Origin: Methanoregula sp.
GTDB taxonomy: Archaea > Halobacteriota > Methanomicrobia > Methanomicrobiales > Methanospirillaceae
Reading direction: 5' to 3'
NCBI GenBank assembly: GCA_023228295.1
Contig: JALOBP010000028.1
Span: 1-33,323 of the forward strand
DNA length: 33,323 bases
How positions within the stretch are numbered: the stretch's first letter is position 1; every line of letters starts with the position of its first letter. Below, piece after piece: positions 20,827 through 28,632 of the stretch. The translations under genes were made by a program, and so were the position numbers. The notes beneath the pieces are model-generated. The model did not search any database. It was not told where the DNA came from and saw only the letters and a list, made by a program, of their open reading frames with translations.

Positions 20827-21291
20827 ATGGCACGAATAGATTACTCCAACAAAATCAAGGGCGACACTATTGCAAAAGCAAAAGCCAACGAGCTGAACAT
20901 GTCTCCCAAACACTCGATCGAGATTGCCGGGTTTATCAGGCACCAGCGCGTGAACGATGCAATCGCGTACCTCCACGAGGTTGTCAAGCTCAAGAAGGCA
21001 GTACCATTCCGGCGCTTCAACCGGAATGTTGCGCACAAGCGCGGCCTTCCCGGCAACTGGGATGCAGGACGTTTCCCGGTCAAGGCCTCCAGGGAATATA
21101 TCCGTCTCCTTGAATCGGTCAAGAAGAATGCAGAATACATCGGTCTTGATGCAGAGAACCTCGAGATCATCCATGCATCTGCTCAGCGCGGGCGTGCCCA
21201 GAAGGCATTCTTCCCCCGTGCAATGGGTCGGGCAACCCCGAAAGTCCGTGAGTCCGTGAACCTCGAGATCATAGTCCGCGAGGTGGCATAA
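20827..21291 (+). CDS. rpl22: Ribosomal protein uL22
   Basis: A large-subunit tunnel protein. Three in-frame initiators occur: GTG 20818, ATG 20821 and ATG 20827. I choose 20827 because archaeal uL22 starts MARxxYS, giving 154 residues. Conserved features are NMSPKHSIEIAGFIRHQRV, VPFRRFNRNVAHKRGLPGNWDAGRFP (about 62-87) and RAQKAFFPRAMGRATPK near the end. The start sits inside the GTGATGG run at the uS19 stop, so coupling is likely. Confidence 0.95.
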   Translation: MARIDYSNKIKGDTIAKAKANELNMSPKHSIEIAGFIRHQRVNDAIAYLHEVVKLKKAVPFRRFNRNVAHKRGLPGNWDAGRFPVKASREYIRLLESVKKNAEYIGLDAENLEIIHASAQRGRAQKAFFPRAMGRATPKVRESVNLEIIVREVA

Positions 21292-21292
21292 T

Positions 21293-21988
21293 ATGGCAGT
21301 TGAGAGAAAATTCATCGAGGAGGGTGTACGCAAGGCCCGTGTCGAGAAGTACCTGACAAAGGAACTCAAACGCGCAGGCTACGGCGGTATGGATATTGCC
21401 CGGACTCCCCTTGGGACTCAGGTCACCATTTTTGCTGAGAAGCCCGGTATTGTTATCGGTAAGGGTGGCAAGCTGGTTCACCAGCTCACGTTAGACCTTG
21501 CCCAGAACTACGGTGTCGAATCCCCACAGATTGAAGTCCAGCAGGTCAATAATCCCAGCTTCAACGCCCAGATCATGGCCGAACGGCTGGCTAACGCCCT
21601 TGAGCGCGGCTGGTACTTCCGCAAGGCAGGAACGAGCATCCTGCGCCGGGTTATGGAATCCGGTGCCCTTGGGTGCGAAGTCGTTATTGCCGGTAAACTG
21701 ACCGGTGCCCGTGCGAGAACCCAGAAGTTCACCGAAGGCTACATCAAGCACTGCGGTGAACCGAGCAACACAATCGTCGAAAAAGGCTACGCTGTTGCAA
21801 TCAAGAAACTCGGTGTCATCGGTGTCCAAGTCAAGCTTGTGCCCGGCGGCGCGAAACTGCCCGACCACTTCGAGATTCTCGAGCAGGAGAAGAAACGCCC
21901 GGCATCCAAGCCCAGCGTCACGCCCGTTGGTGACGCGGACATTGAAGAACCGGCCCTTCCCGATGAAAACTTAGGGGAGGAACAGTAA
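21293..21988 (+). CDS. rps3: Ribosomal protein uS3
   Basis: A 231-residue small-subunit protein at the mRNA entry. The KH domain holds the GKGG loop (56-59) in IVIGKGGKLVHQLT. A second domain has YFRKAGTSILRRVMESGALGCEV and GYAVAIKKLGVIGVQVKLVPGGAKLPDHF. The last about 30 residues are an acidic, Pro-rich extension (PSVTPVGDADIEEPALPDE), common in methanogen uS3 and probably flexible. Its stop overlaps the uL29 start by one base. Confidence 0.97.
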   Translation: MAVERKFIEEGVRKARVEKYLTKELKRAGYGGMDIARTPLGTQVTIFAEKPGIVIGKGGKLVHQLTLDLAQNYGVESPQIEVQQVNNPSFNAQIMAERLANALERGWYFRKAGTSILRRVMESGALGCEVVIAGKLTGARARTQKFTEGYIKHCGEPSNTIVEKGYAVAIKKLGVIGVQVKLVPGGAKLPDHFEILEQEKKRPASKPSVTPVGDADIEEPALPDENLGEEQ

Positions 21989-22191
21989 TGGCAATATTCA
22001 GGGCCAAGGATGTCCAGCAGCTCTCTGATGTGGAACTGCAGGAAAATATGGGAAAACTCCGGATGGAACTTGTCCAGCACTACGGTAAAGTCAGTGCGGG
22101 TGGCGCAACCGAGAATCCCGGCCACATCCGTGAACTCCGACGCACCATTGCCCGCTTGATGACCGAGCAGAACCGCAGGAGAACTGCATGA
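21988..22191 (+). CDS. rpl29: Ribosomal protein uL29
   Basis: A 67-residue helical hairpin protein beside the tunnel exit. It reads MAIFRAKDVQQLSDVELQ at the N terminus and carries the family RELRRTIARLMTEQ motif near the C terminus. It overlaps uS3 by one base (TAATG) and rnp1 by four (ATGA). Confidence 0.96.
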   Translation: MAIFRAKDVQQLSDVELQENMGKLRMELVQHYGKVSAGGATENPGHIRELRRTIARLMTEQNRRRTA

Positions 22192-22472
22192 TCTCTTCCC
22201 AGAATGTCCTTGGCCATGAACTCATCGGCCTTGGCATTCTGGTATCAGGAGCTGCAAACCCAACACACAGGGGAATCAACGGAACCATCATCGATGAAAC
22301 AAAAAACCTGCTGGTCATCGAGACCACGCGGGGGGTAAAGCGCATCCCTAAGATGCACAGCACCTTCCGTGTGGTTCTTCCCGGCAGACAACTTGTAGAG
22401 ATAGATGGCTCCGTTATGGTTCTGGCTCCTGAAAGAAGGATCAACCTGCACGAAAAGAAGAGGATAACATAA
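22188..22472 (+). CDS. rnp1: RNase P protein component 1 (Rpp29/Pop4 homologue)
   Basis: A 94-residue subunit of archaeal RNase P, which removes tRNA 5' leaders. The Sm-like barrel is visible in NVLGHELIGLGILV, the HRGINGTIIDETKNLLVIET strand pair, KRIPKMHSTFRVVLPG and ERRINLHEKKR. It sits between uL29 and uS17 as in other archaea. In several methanogens a SUI1/eIF1-like gene lies between uL29 and this gene; it is absent here, since the two overlap by four bases. Confidence 0.94.
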   Translation: MISSQNVLGHELIGLGILVSGAANPTHRGINGTIIDETKNLLVIETTRGVKRIPKMHSTFRVVLPGRQLVEIDGSVMVLAPERRINLHEKKRIT

Positions 22473-22798
22473 TGGCACAAAACATTGGATTAAACGTTCA
22501 GGCTCCCGGCGCGGAATGCAAGGACGTTAATTGTCCGTTCCACGGCACTTTACCGGTGCGCGGCCAGGTGATCACCGGCAAAGTCGTGAGCGATCGCATG
22601 ATGGGAACGGTCGTAGTTGCACGGAATTACCTGCACTATATCCGCAAATACAAGCGGTACGAGAAGCGCAGTTCGAAACTCCATGCCCACAACCCCCCCT
22701 GTATCCAGGCAAAGGTTGGCGACATGGTCAAGATTGCTGAATGCAGGCCGCTCTCCAAGAGCACGACTTTTGTCGTAGTGGAGGTGCAGCAGCCATGA
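22472..22798 (+). CDS. rps17: Ribosomal protein uS17
   Basis: A 108-residue small-subunit protein of the OB fold. Archaeal features are the N-terminal CKDVNCPFHGTLPVRGQ (about 17-33) and YLHYIRKYKRYEKRSSKLHAH. The C-terminal IAECRPLSKSTTFVVVEV is the universal end. It overlaps rnp1 by one base and uL14 by four. Confidence 0.97.
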   Translation: MAQNIGLNVQAPGAECKDVNCPFHGTLPVRGQVITGKVVSDRMMGTVVVARNYLHYIRKYKRYEKRSSKLHAHNPPCIQAKVGDMVKIAECRPLSKSTTFVVVEVQQP

Positions 22799-23193
22799 AG
22801 GCAAAGCAGTCCAAGACCCCGAGAGGTCTTGCGACCGGAACAAGGCTTCCGTGCGCCGACAACACTGGTGCGAGGACCGTACAAATCATCTCTGTCTTCG
22901 GCTACCATGGTGTCAGGCGCCGTCAGCCCAAGTTAGGTCTCGGTGATCTCTGCACGGCCAGCGTCCAGAAAGGTACCCCGGACATGCGCCGCAAGCTCGT
23001 GCGCGCGGTAGTCATCCGGGCAAAGAAGGAGATGCGCAGGCCAAGTGGCCTTCGGGTTTCTTTCGATGACAATGCGGTTGTCGTAGTCGATGAGAAGAAC
23101 GAGCCCAAGGGAACCGAGATCAAGGGGCCGGTTGCGCGTGAAGTCGCAGAACGGTTCCCCAAACTCGGGTCCATGGCGACCATCATCGTATGA
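22795..23193 (+). CDS. rpl14: Ribosomal protein uL14
   Basis: A 132-residue large-subunit protein of the subunit interface. It has GTRLPCADNTGARTVQIISV (about 15-34), the GDLCTASVQKGTPDMRRKLVRAVVIRAKK region and the FPKLGSMATIIV C terminus. ATG 22795 overlaps the uS17 stop (ATGA); the longer open frame from 22741 lies inside uS17 and is not the start. Confidence 0.97.
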   Translation: MKAKQSKTPRGLATGTRLPCADNTGARTVQIISVFGYHGVRRRQPKLGLGDLCTASVQKGTPDMRRKLVRAVVIRAKKEMRRPSGLRVSFDDNAVVVVDEKNEPKGTEIKGPVAREVAERFPKLGSMATIIV

Positions 23194-23203
23194 GGTGTGC
23201 AGT

Positions 23204-23566
23204 ATGGTACGAATTGAAAGTTCACAACCGAGAAAACAGAGAAAGGCTCGCTATACCGCACCTTCCCACGCCAATACCAAGTTCCTCAACGCCCCGCTCT
23301 CAACGGAGCTTAAGGAACAATACAAAAAGAAGACCCTGCGTGTCGTCAAGGGAGATACCGTCAAGGTAACCCGTGGCGACTTCGCCGGAGACGAGGGTCT
23401 CGTTGATGCAGTTGATACGAGCAAGTCCAAGATCATTGTTCACGGTGTATCAAACACCAAGGTAGACGGAACGGAAGTTCCCCGGGCAGTCGATGCATCC
23501 AACGTCAAGATCACCAAGCTGAACCTCGCAGACAAGCGCCGCGTGGCAAAACTCGGGGAGGCTTAA
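23204..23566 (+). CDS. rpl24: Ribosomal protein uL24
   Basis: A 120-residue large-subunit assembly initiator. It begins VRIESSQPRKQRKARYTAPSH, the archaeal/eukaryal L26-type N terminus. A KOW motif is at KGDTVKVTRGDFAGDEG (about 46-62). Start ATG 23204 is preceded by GAGGTG (23192-23197). An open frame reaching back to 23090 is in-frame read-back within uL14. Confidence 0.96.
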   Translation: MVRIESSQPRKQRKARYTAPSHANTKFLNAPLSTELKEQYKKKTLRVVKGDTVKVTRGDFAGDEGLVDAVDTSKSKIIVHGVSNTKVDGTEVPRAVDASNVKITKLNLADKRRVAKLGEA

Positions 23567-23569
23567 ATA

Positions 23570-24292
23570 ATGTCAAATCACTTAAAGCGACTTAACGCCC
23601 CGGGCTCGTGGCACATTGCAAAAAAGACCACGACGTTCATCACGAAGACCGCACCCGGCCCGCACAATGCGAATGCGATGCCGATTGCAGTCTGGCTCCG
23701 CGACCACATGGATTTTGCGCGGAACATGAAGGAGATCAAGCAGGTCCTCCGCCAGAAAGATGTCATCGTCAACGGACGACCATGCCGTGACCCCAAAATG
23801 GGTGTTGGCATCTTCGACATCATCGCCCTGCCCAAGATTGGTAAATATTACCGTATTCTTCGTGGCAATGATGGCAGGCACGTCTCTATTGAGATCGACG
23901 CCGAGGCAGCCAAGACCCGGCTATGTAAGATCAAGAACAAGACCACTATTGCAGGTGGCAAGGTCCAGCTGAACATGAGGGACGGCTCCAACCTGCTTGC
24001 AGACAACACCTACAAGTCCGGGGATTCGATTATCCTCTCCCTTGAACCCGAATCACGGTTCAAGATTGTCGGGCACTTCCCATTCGCGGTCGGCAACATG
24101 GCCATGATCATTGGGGGTAAACACTCCGGCAAGGTTGCCCGCATCCTTGAGATCATCAAGGTGCCCGGCAGTGTTCCGAACAAGATCATCTTGGAGGATG
24201 AGACCGGCACCAAGTTCGACACAGTCTCGCCCTACATCTACATGGTCGGTACCAAGACCTCCGCAGTAGCAAAATGGGGGCATGAAGCGTGA
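23570..24292 (+). CDS. rps4e: Ribosomal protein eS4
   Basis: A 240-residue archaeal/eukaryal small-subunit protein. It starts SNHLKRLNAPGSWHIAKKT, then the S4-like RNA-binding segment (DHMDFARNMKEIKQVLRQKD with VNGRPCRD, about 41-68), the central domain and a C-terminal KOW-like NMAMIIGGKHSGKVARI (about 180-196). It begins three bases after the uL24 stop, with GGGAGG in the end of uL24 as ribosome-binding site. No bacterial counterpart exists. Confidence 0.97.
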   Translation: MSNHLKRLNAPGSWHIAKKTTTFITKTAPGPHNANAMPIAVWLRDHMDFARNMKEIKQVLRQKDVIVNGRPCRDPKMGVGIFDIIALPKIGKYYRILRGNDGRHVSIEIDAEAAKTRLCKIKNKTTIAGGKVQLNMRDGSNLLADNTYKSGDSIILSLEPESRFKIVGHFPFAVGNMAMIIGGKHSGKVARILEIIKVPGSVPNKIILEDETGTKFDTVSPYIYMVGTKTSAVAKWGHEA

Positions 24293-24795
24293 CCTCAATG
24301 CGTGATGTCTATATCGACAAGGTTGTCGTTCACATGGGTGTCGGCGAGGCCGGCGAAAAGCTTGTGAAAGCCGAGAACATCATGAAGGCGATCACGAAGC
24401 AGACACCGATCCGAAGTATTGCCAAGAAAACGCAGCCGGCATTCTCCGTCAGGAAAGGTATGCCTATCGGCTGCAAGGTTACTCTCCGTGGCAAACCCGC
24501 CCGCGATTTCATTGCAACCGCTCTCACGATCGTCCAGAAGACGATCTTCGAGAGCCAGTTTGACAAGAGTGGAAACTTTGCGTTCGGTATCGAAGAGCAT
24601 ACGGACTTCCCCGGGATGTCCTACGACCCGCAGATCGGTATCTACGGCATGGATGTCAATGTCGTCCTCGAGCGCAAAGGTATCCGGATCACCCGCAGGA
24701 AGATGGCACAGAAGAAACTCCCGGCAAAACAGCGCGTGAACAAGACGGATGCAATTGCATTCCTCAGGGAGAAGTACCAGGTCGAGGTGCGCTAA
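24289..24795 (+). CDS. rpl5: Ribosomal protein uL5
   Basis: A 5S-rRNA-binding large-subunit protein. GTG 24289 overlaps the eS4 stop (GTGA) and is well spaced from a GGGGG box; ATG 24298 is the alternative and would shorten the 168-residue protein by three. Conserved parts are YIDKVVVHMGVGEAGEKLVKA, the KKTQPAFSVRKGMPIGCKVTL segment and FGIEEHTDFPGMSYDPQIGIYG. Its stop overlaps the uS14 start by one base. Confidence 0.96.
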   Translation: MTSMRDVYIDKVVVHMGVGEAGEKLVKAENIMKAITKQTPIRSIAKKTQPAFSVRKGMPIGCKVTLRGKPARDFIATALTIVQKTIFESQFDKSGNFAFGIEEHTDFPGMSYDPQIGIYGMDVNVVLERKGIRITRRKMAQKKLPAKQRVNKTDAIAFLREKYQVEVR

Positions 24796-24950
24796 TGGCA
24801 GGAGAAAGGAAGAAGATCTACGGTCGCGGTGCGAACGAGTGCAAGATGTGCGGGCGCAAACAGGGGCTCGTGCGCAGATACCATATCATGTTTTGCAGGC
24901 AGTGCTTCCGCGAATGGGCCCAGAGGATGGGCTTCAAGAAGATGAGCTAA
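24795..24950 (+). CDS. rps14: Ribosomal protein uS14, zinc-binding short form
   Basis: A 51-residue small-subunit protein, short enough to be missed by length cut-offs. Cys16, Cys19, Cys34 and Cys37 form the zinc knuckle (CKMC and CRQC). The end WAQRMGFKKMS is typical of archaeal/eukaryal S29-type uS14. TAATG overlap with uL5; the uS8 ATG is 13 bases after its stop. Confidence 0.96.
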   Translation: MAGERKKIYGRGANECKMCGRKQGLVRRYHIMFCRQCFREWAQRMGFKKMS

Positions 24951-24962
24951 GGTGATGGCACA

Positions 24963-25355
24963 ATGACACGACTCAATACCATAGCAGACGGGATGTGCGC
25001 CCTGAAAAATGCAGGCGACACCGGCAAGTCCGTGTGCGTCATCGAACCCGCAAGCAAGCTCCTCGGTGCGATGCTTGGCATCATGCAGGACGCCGGTTAT
25101 ATCGGCAGCTTCGAGTTCATCGATGACGGAAGAGGCGGCCAGCTCAAGGTCAACCTCACGGGCAGGATCAACCGCTGCGGTGCTATCACCCCGCGGTTTT
25201 CAGTACAGCTCGATGAAATGGAGTACTGGGAGAAGCAGTACCTGCCCGGCAAGAACTTTGGGCTTCTTATGCTTTCGACCTCGCGTGGGGTAATTTCCCA
25301 CGTGCAGGCCCGAAAAGAAGGCATCGGTGGCGAACTGCTCGGGTACGTTTACTAA
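24963..25355 (+). CDS. rps8: Ribosomal protein uS8
   Basis: A 130-residue protein that nucleates the 16S central domain. It has LNTIADGMCALKNAGDTGK at the N terminus, IGSFEFIDDGRGGQLKVNLTGRIN in the middle, and LMLSTSRGVISHVQARKEGIGGELLGYVY at the C terminus (about 100-130), the universal end. GGTGATGG provides the ribosome-binding site. Confidence 0.97.
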   Translation: MTRLNTIADGMCALKNAGDTGKSVCVIEPASKLLGAMLGIMQDAGYIGSFEFIDDGRGGQLKVNLTGRINRCGAITPRFSVQLDEMEYWEKQYLPGKNFGLLMLSTSRGVISHVQARKEGIGGELLGYVY

Positions 25356-25367
25356 AGAGGTGCAATA

Positions 25368-25892
25368 ATGTCAGCAGTGAGAAAAGTCACAATTCCCAAG
25401 GGTATCACAGCCCAGCTTGACGGCATGCAGCTCCGTGTAAAGGGACCTAAGGGGCAGTTATCCCGCAACGTCCACTTTCCGCAGGTAGCCGTTACCTGTG
25501 ATGAAAATGAGGTCACCATTGCAACTGAGTCCAAGAGAAAGGAGATCGTCGCGATGGTCGGCACGCTCGAAGCGCACACCAAGAATATGATCCGTGGCGT
25601 CACCGATGGATTCGAATACCGCATGAAAGTGGTGTACAGCCACTTCCCGATCCAGCTAAAACTCCAGGGCAACAAGCTCGAGATCGCGAATTTCCTTGGT
25701 GAGAAGAAGGCGCGGTTTGCACGTATCGAAACTGGTGTCACGGCAAAGGTAGCAAATGACGAGGTTGTGCTGACTGGTATCGACCGCGAACTGGTCGGGA
25801 CCTCCGCAGCCAACATCGAACATGCGACCCACATCCGCGACCGCGACCCGCGCGTGTTCCAGGATGGCATCTACATGATTCAGAGGGGCTGA
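25368..25892 (+). CDS. rpl6: Ribosomal protein uL6
   Basis: A 174-residue large-subunit protein near the factor-binding site, made of two related beta domains. Visible are RKVTIPKGITAQLDGMQLRV with KGPKGQLSRN (about 4-36), NMIRGVTDGFEYRMKVVYSHFPI, and the archaeal C terminus HATHIRDRDPRVFQDGIYMI. GAGGTG 7 bases before ATG 25368 is a strong ribosome-binding site. Confidence 0.97.
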   Translation: MSAVRKVTIPKGITAQLDGMQLRVKGPKGQLSRNVHFPQVAVTCDENEVTIATESKRKEIVAMVGTLEAHTKNMIRGVTDGFEYRMKVVYSHFPIQLKLQGNKLEIANFLGEKKARFARIETGVTAKVANDEVVLTGIDRELVGTSAANIEHATHIRDRDPRVFQDGIYMIQRG

Positions 25893-25897
25893 AGATA

Positions 25898-26575
25898 ATG
25901 GCAACAGAAGTCAAAAGACTGATCCAGGTCCGCGTTGACAAGGGCGCAAGCTTCAAACGCGACGGATACGGTAAGAAACGCCAGCTCTCTGATTCGTGGA
26001 GAAAGCCCCGCGGACAGCACAACAAGCAGAGGGAGCAGAAGAAGGCAAAGGGAGCCCTCCCGAAGCCAGGTTACGGCAGCCCAATCGCAGTTCGTGGCAT
26101 GCACCCGAGCGGCTTCTTCGAAGTTCTTGTTTCTACCATAAAGGAGCTCGAGGGACTCGATCCCAAGACGCAGGCAGTCCGGATTGCAGCAACTGTTGGC
26201 GACAAAAAACGTGTCGCACTTCAGGAAGCAGCACTTGGCAAGGGCCTCAAGGTCCTCAACGCCCGCACTGTGAAGGCAAAAGCCCCGGCAAAGAAACCTG
26301 CCGCAGAGAAGAAGCCTGCAGAGAAGAAGGCCCCGGCCAAGAAGGCAGCAGCCAAGCCCAAGGCAGAGACTGCAGGTAAGCCTGCAGAGAAGAAGGCCCC
26401 GGCCAAGAAGGCAGCAGCCAAGCCCAAGGCAGAGACTGCAGATAAGCCTGCAGAGAAGAAGGCCCCGGCCAAGAAGGCAGCAGCCAAGCCCAAGGCAGAG
26501 ACTGCAGATAAGCCTGCAGAGAAGAAGGCCCCGGCCAAGAAGACCACCAAATCAGGGGTGAAGAAGAATGAGTGA
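25898..26575 (+). CDS. rpl32e: Ribosomal protein eL32 with long repetitive Lys/Ala/Pro-rich C-terminal tail
   Basis: The normal eL32 core occupies about residues 1-128: KRDGYGKKRQLSDSWRKPRG, GYGSPIAVRGMHPSGFFEVLV and KKRVALQEAALGKGLKVLN. Family members are usually about 130-150 residues, but this one has 225. The extra roughly 95 residues are histone-H1-like: three exact or nearly exact 22-residue repeats (unit AEKKAPAKKAAAKPKAETA plus G/D-KP) and a partial fourth. The tail is highly basic and certainly disordered; binding to rRNA or other nucleic acid is inference. The last codons overlap the eL19 start by eight bases. Confidence 0.93.
   Translation: MATEVKRLIQVRVDKGASFKRDGYGKKRQLSDSWRKPRGQHNKQREQKKAKGALPKPGYGSPIAVRGMHPSGFFEVLVSTIKELEGLDPKTQAVRIAATVGDKKRVALQEAALGKGLKVLNARTVKAKAPAKKPAAEKKPAEKKAPAKKAAAKPKAETAGKPAEKKAPAKKAAAKPKAETADKPAEKKAPAKKAAAKPKAETADKPAEKKAPAKKTTKSGVKKNE
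26318..26542 (+). repeat. In-frame tandem repeat of 66 bp in the eL32 gene
   Basis: Copies at 26318-26383, 26384-26449 and 26450-26515, then a partial copy to about 26542. The copies are almost identical at DNA level (one visible GGT/GAT change), so they arose recently by slippage or unequal crossing-over and the number may vary between strains. Multiples of 66 keep the frame. Confidence 0.9.
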
Positions 26576-27020
26576 CGTCGCGAGCCAGAAACGCATCGCA
26601 GCCGCAATCTTAAAGTGCGGTGTTAACCGCGTCTGGTTTGACCCGGCCCGTATCTCCGATATCGAGAACGCGATCTCGCGCGAGGACTTACGGGGGCTTG
26701 TCACCGATGGCGCCATCAAGGCCCACCAGAAGAAAGGTGTCAGCCGTGGCAGAGCACGGGCACGTATTGCCCAGCGTTCGTATGGCCACCGCAGGGGTCC
26801 TGGAAAGAGGAAGGGTGCGGCAGGAGCCCGCAACCCGAGCAAGACCGCATGGGTCCAGAAGATCCGTGCAATACGAAAAGCCCTCGTTGAACTCCGCGAT
26901 GTCGGAACTATTGACCGGCACCTGTACCGCATCATCTACCGGAAGGCGGCAGGCGGTCAGTTCAGGAGTGTTGCGCACATGAAGGCGCAGATGGAGATCC
27001 TCCAGGGGAGGATGAAGTAA
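26568..27020 (+). CDS. rpl19e: Ribosomal protein eL19
   Basis: A 150-residue archaeal/eukaryal large-subunit protein that forms intersubunit bridges. It contains SQKRIAAAILKCGVNRVWFD (5-24), DGAIKAHQKKGVSRGRAR, the basic hinge YGHRRGPGKRKGAAGARN (about 66-83) and WVQKIRAIRKAL. Start ATG 26568 lies inside the end of eL32. Confidence 0.96.
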   Translation: MSDVASQKRIAAAILKCGVNRVWFDPARISDIENAISREDLRGLVTDGAIKAHQKKGVSRGRARARIAQRSYGHRRGPGKRKGAAGARNPSKTAWVQKIRAIRKALVELRDVGTIDRHLYRIIYRKAAGGQFRSVAHMKAQMEILQGRMK

Positions 27021-27021
27021 C

Positions 27022-27546
27022 ATGGCGACAGGATCACGGTATTTTGTCCCCTTCCGCAGGCGGAGGGAAGGCAAGACCGATTACTACCAGCGGACCCGGC
27101 TCGTTGTAGCCGACGTACCGCGGATGGTTGTCAGAAAGACCAACCGTCACATCATCATCCAGCTCGTCACCGCAGAGATGGAAGGCGACAGGACACTCGT
27201 TGCAGCAAACTCTGCCGAGCTTGAGAAATACGGGTACAAGGGATCGACATCCAACACCCCCGCAGCATACCTCACCGGCATGCTCTTTGCCGCCAAGGCA
27301 AAGAAAGCCCAGTATGACAGCGCAATTCTGGATATCGGCCTGAACCGTGCAACCCCGGGAGCCCGGGTCTTTGCAGCGCTCAAGGGTGCTGTCGAAGCCG
27401 GCCTCGAGATCCCTCACGGCGAGGAGATCCTCCCATCCGATGAGCGGGTTAAGGGTGCACATATCGCGGCATACAACAAGGATGCTGGAGATATCGTCAG
27501 TGTTGTCGAACAGGTGGCAGCCGCCATCAAGAAGGAGCTGGTATAA
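27022..27546 (+). CDS. rpl18: Ribosomal protein uL18
   Basis: A 174-residue 5S-rRNA-binding protein, archaeal/eukaryal L5e-type. It begins ATGSRYFVPFRRRREGKTDYY, followed by RLVVADVPRMVVRKTNRHI, the LTGMLFAAKAKKAQYDSAILDIGLN region and RVFAALKGAVEAGLEIPHGE with ILPSDERVKGAHIAAY. It starts one base after the eL19 stop. Confidence 0.96.
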   Translation: MATGSRYFVPFRRRREGKTDYYQRTRLVVADVPRMVVRKTNRHIIIQLVTAEMEGDRTLVAANSAELEKYGYKGSTSNTPAAYLTGMLFAAKAKKAQYDSAILDIGLNRATPGARVFAALKGAVEAGLEIPHGEEILPSDERVKGAHIAAYNKDAGDIVSVVEQVAAAIKKELV

Positions 27547-27547
27547 C

Positions 27548-28165
27548 ATGGCATACGAAAAGCAGGAATGGCGCCCGGTCACCGGTCTCGGCAAACTCGT
27601 CGCCTCCGGCGATATCAAGAGCATTGACCAGATACTCGAGAGCGGCCGGCCCATCAAGGAACCTGAAATTGTCGATGCGTTCCTCCCGGAACTCGAAGAT
27701 GAAGTCCTCGACATCGCCATGATGCAGCGGATGACCGACTCAGGCCGCCGTGTCCAATTCCGTGCCGTCGTTATTGTCGGTAACCGGAACGGGTACATTG
27801 GGTTTGGCCAGGGCAAGGATGTTCAGGTCGGCGACGCAATCAAGAAGGCGATCGTAAAGGCAAAGATGAACCTCGTCAAGGTAAAGCGTGGCTGTGGCAG
27901 CTGGGAATGCGGGTGCGATGTTGCACACTCAATCCCCATGCAGGTCACCGGCACGGCCGGCAGCGTCAAGGTCACCCTCAAGCCTGCACCGCAGGGGACA
28001 GGGCTTGTCACCGGTGACATCAGCAGGAAAGTTCTCGAACTTGCAGGTATCAAGGATTCCTGGACGTTCGCCCGCGGACAGACACGCACCACGATCAACT
28101 TTGCAAAGGCGACATTCAACGCCCTCAAGGCCACCAACATGATCCGGACCGGGGGGTTACAGTAA
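27548..28165 (+). CDS. rps5: Ribosomal protein uS5
   Basis: A 205-residue small-subunit protein at the mRNA entry, important for decoding accuracy. EWRPVTGLGKLVASGDIKSI is the archaeal N-terminal extension. The dsRBD-like part has RAVVIVGNRNGYIGFGQGKD (about 72-91), and RGCGSWECGCDVAHSIP (about 113-129) is the archaeal/eukaryal cysteine-rich loop. ATG 27548 is one base after the uL18 stop; the open frame reaching back to 27347 is read-back within uL18. Confidence 0.97.
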   Translation: MAYEKQEWRPVTGLGKLVASGDIKSIDQILESGRPIKEPEIVDAFLPELEDEVLDIAMMQRMTDSGRRVQFRAVVIVGNRNGYIGFGQGKDVQVGDAIKKAIVKAKMNLVKVKRGCGSWECGCDVAHSIPMQVTGTAGSVKVTLKPAPQGTGLVTGDISRKVLELAGIKDSWTFARGQTRTTINFAKATFNALKATNMIRTGGLQ

Positions 28166-28627
28166 ATGTACGCTGTTGTTCAGGTTCGTGGGGTTGTCAA
28201 GACCCGCCAGGATATCAAGGACACATTGAAGATGCTGCGCCTTCACCATATCAACCACTGCGTTCTCGTGGCAGACTCCCCCGAGAACCTCGGTATGATC
28301 CGCAAGGTGAAGGACTATGTGGCCTTCGGCGAAGTGGATGCACCTACGGTCGAGACCCTCCTGCAGACCCGCGGAAGGATTATCGGGGATGCACCGCTTA
28401 CGGATGAGTACATCAAGTCCAACTCTACCTACGGCAGTATTGCAGAGTTTGCAAAAGCACTTGCCAGCGGCGAGACGAAGCTGCGCGACGTACCGGGCCT
28501 CAAGCCCGTACTCCGCCTTCACCCCCCGCGCAAGGGATACAAGACCACCAAGCGTACCTTCCCCCAGGGTGGAGCGCTCGGGTATTATGGCCAGGAGATT
28601 AACACTCTCCTCATTAAGATGAGGTGA
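28166..28627 (+). CDS. rpl30: Ribosomal protein uL30
   Basis: A 153-residue archaeal L30/L7e-type large-subunit protein. VVQVRGVVKTRQDIKDTLKM and LRLHHINHCVLV form the common core (5-36); the extra archaeal domain includes TLLQTRGRIIGDAPLTDEY and the C-terminal RLHPPRKGYKTTKRTFPQGG. It starts directly after the uS5 stop (TAAATG). Confidence 0.97.
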   Translation: MYAVVQVRGVVKTRQDIKDTLKMLRLHHINHCVLVADSPENLGMIRKVKDYVAFGEVDAPTVETLLQTRGRIIGDAPLTDEYIKSNSTYGSIAEFAKALASGETKLRDVPGLKPVLRLHPPRKGYKTTKRTFPQGGALGYYGQEINTLLIKMR

Positions 28628-28632
28628 AGAGA

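Noticed and set aside
26221..26607. Antisense open frame over the eL32 tail
   Set aside because: A mirror of the tandem repeat (Ala/Phe/Leu-rich), with no independent signals.
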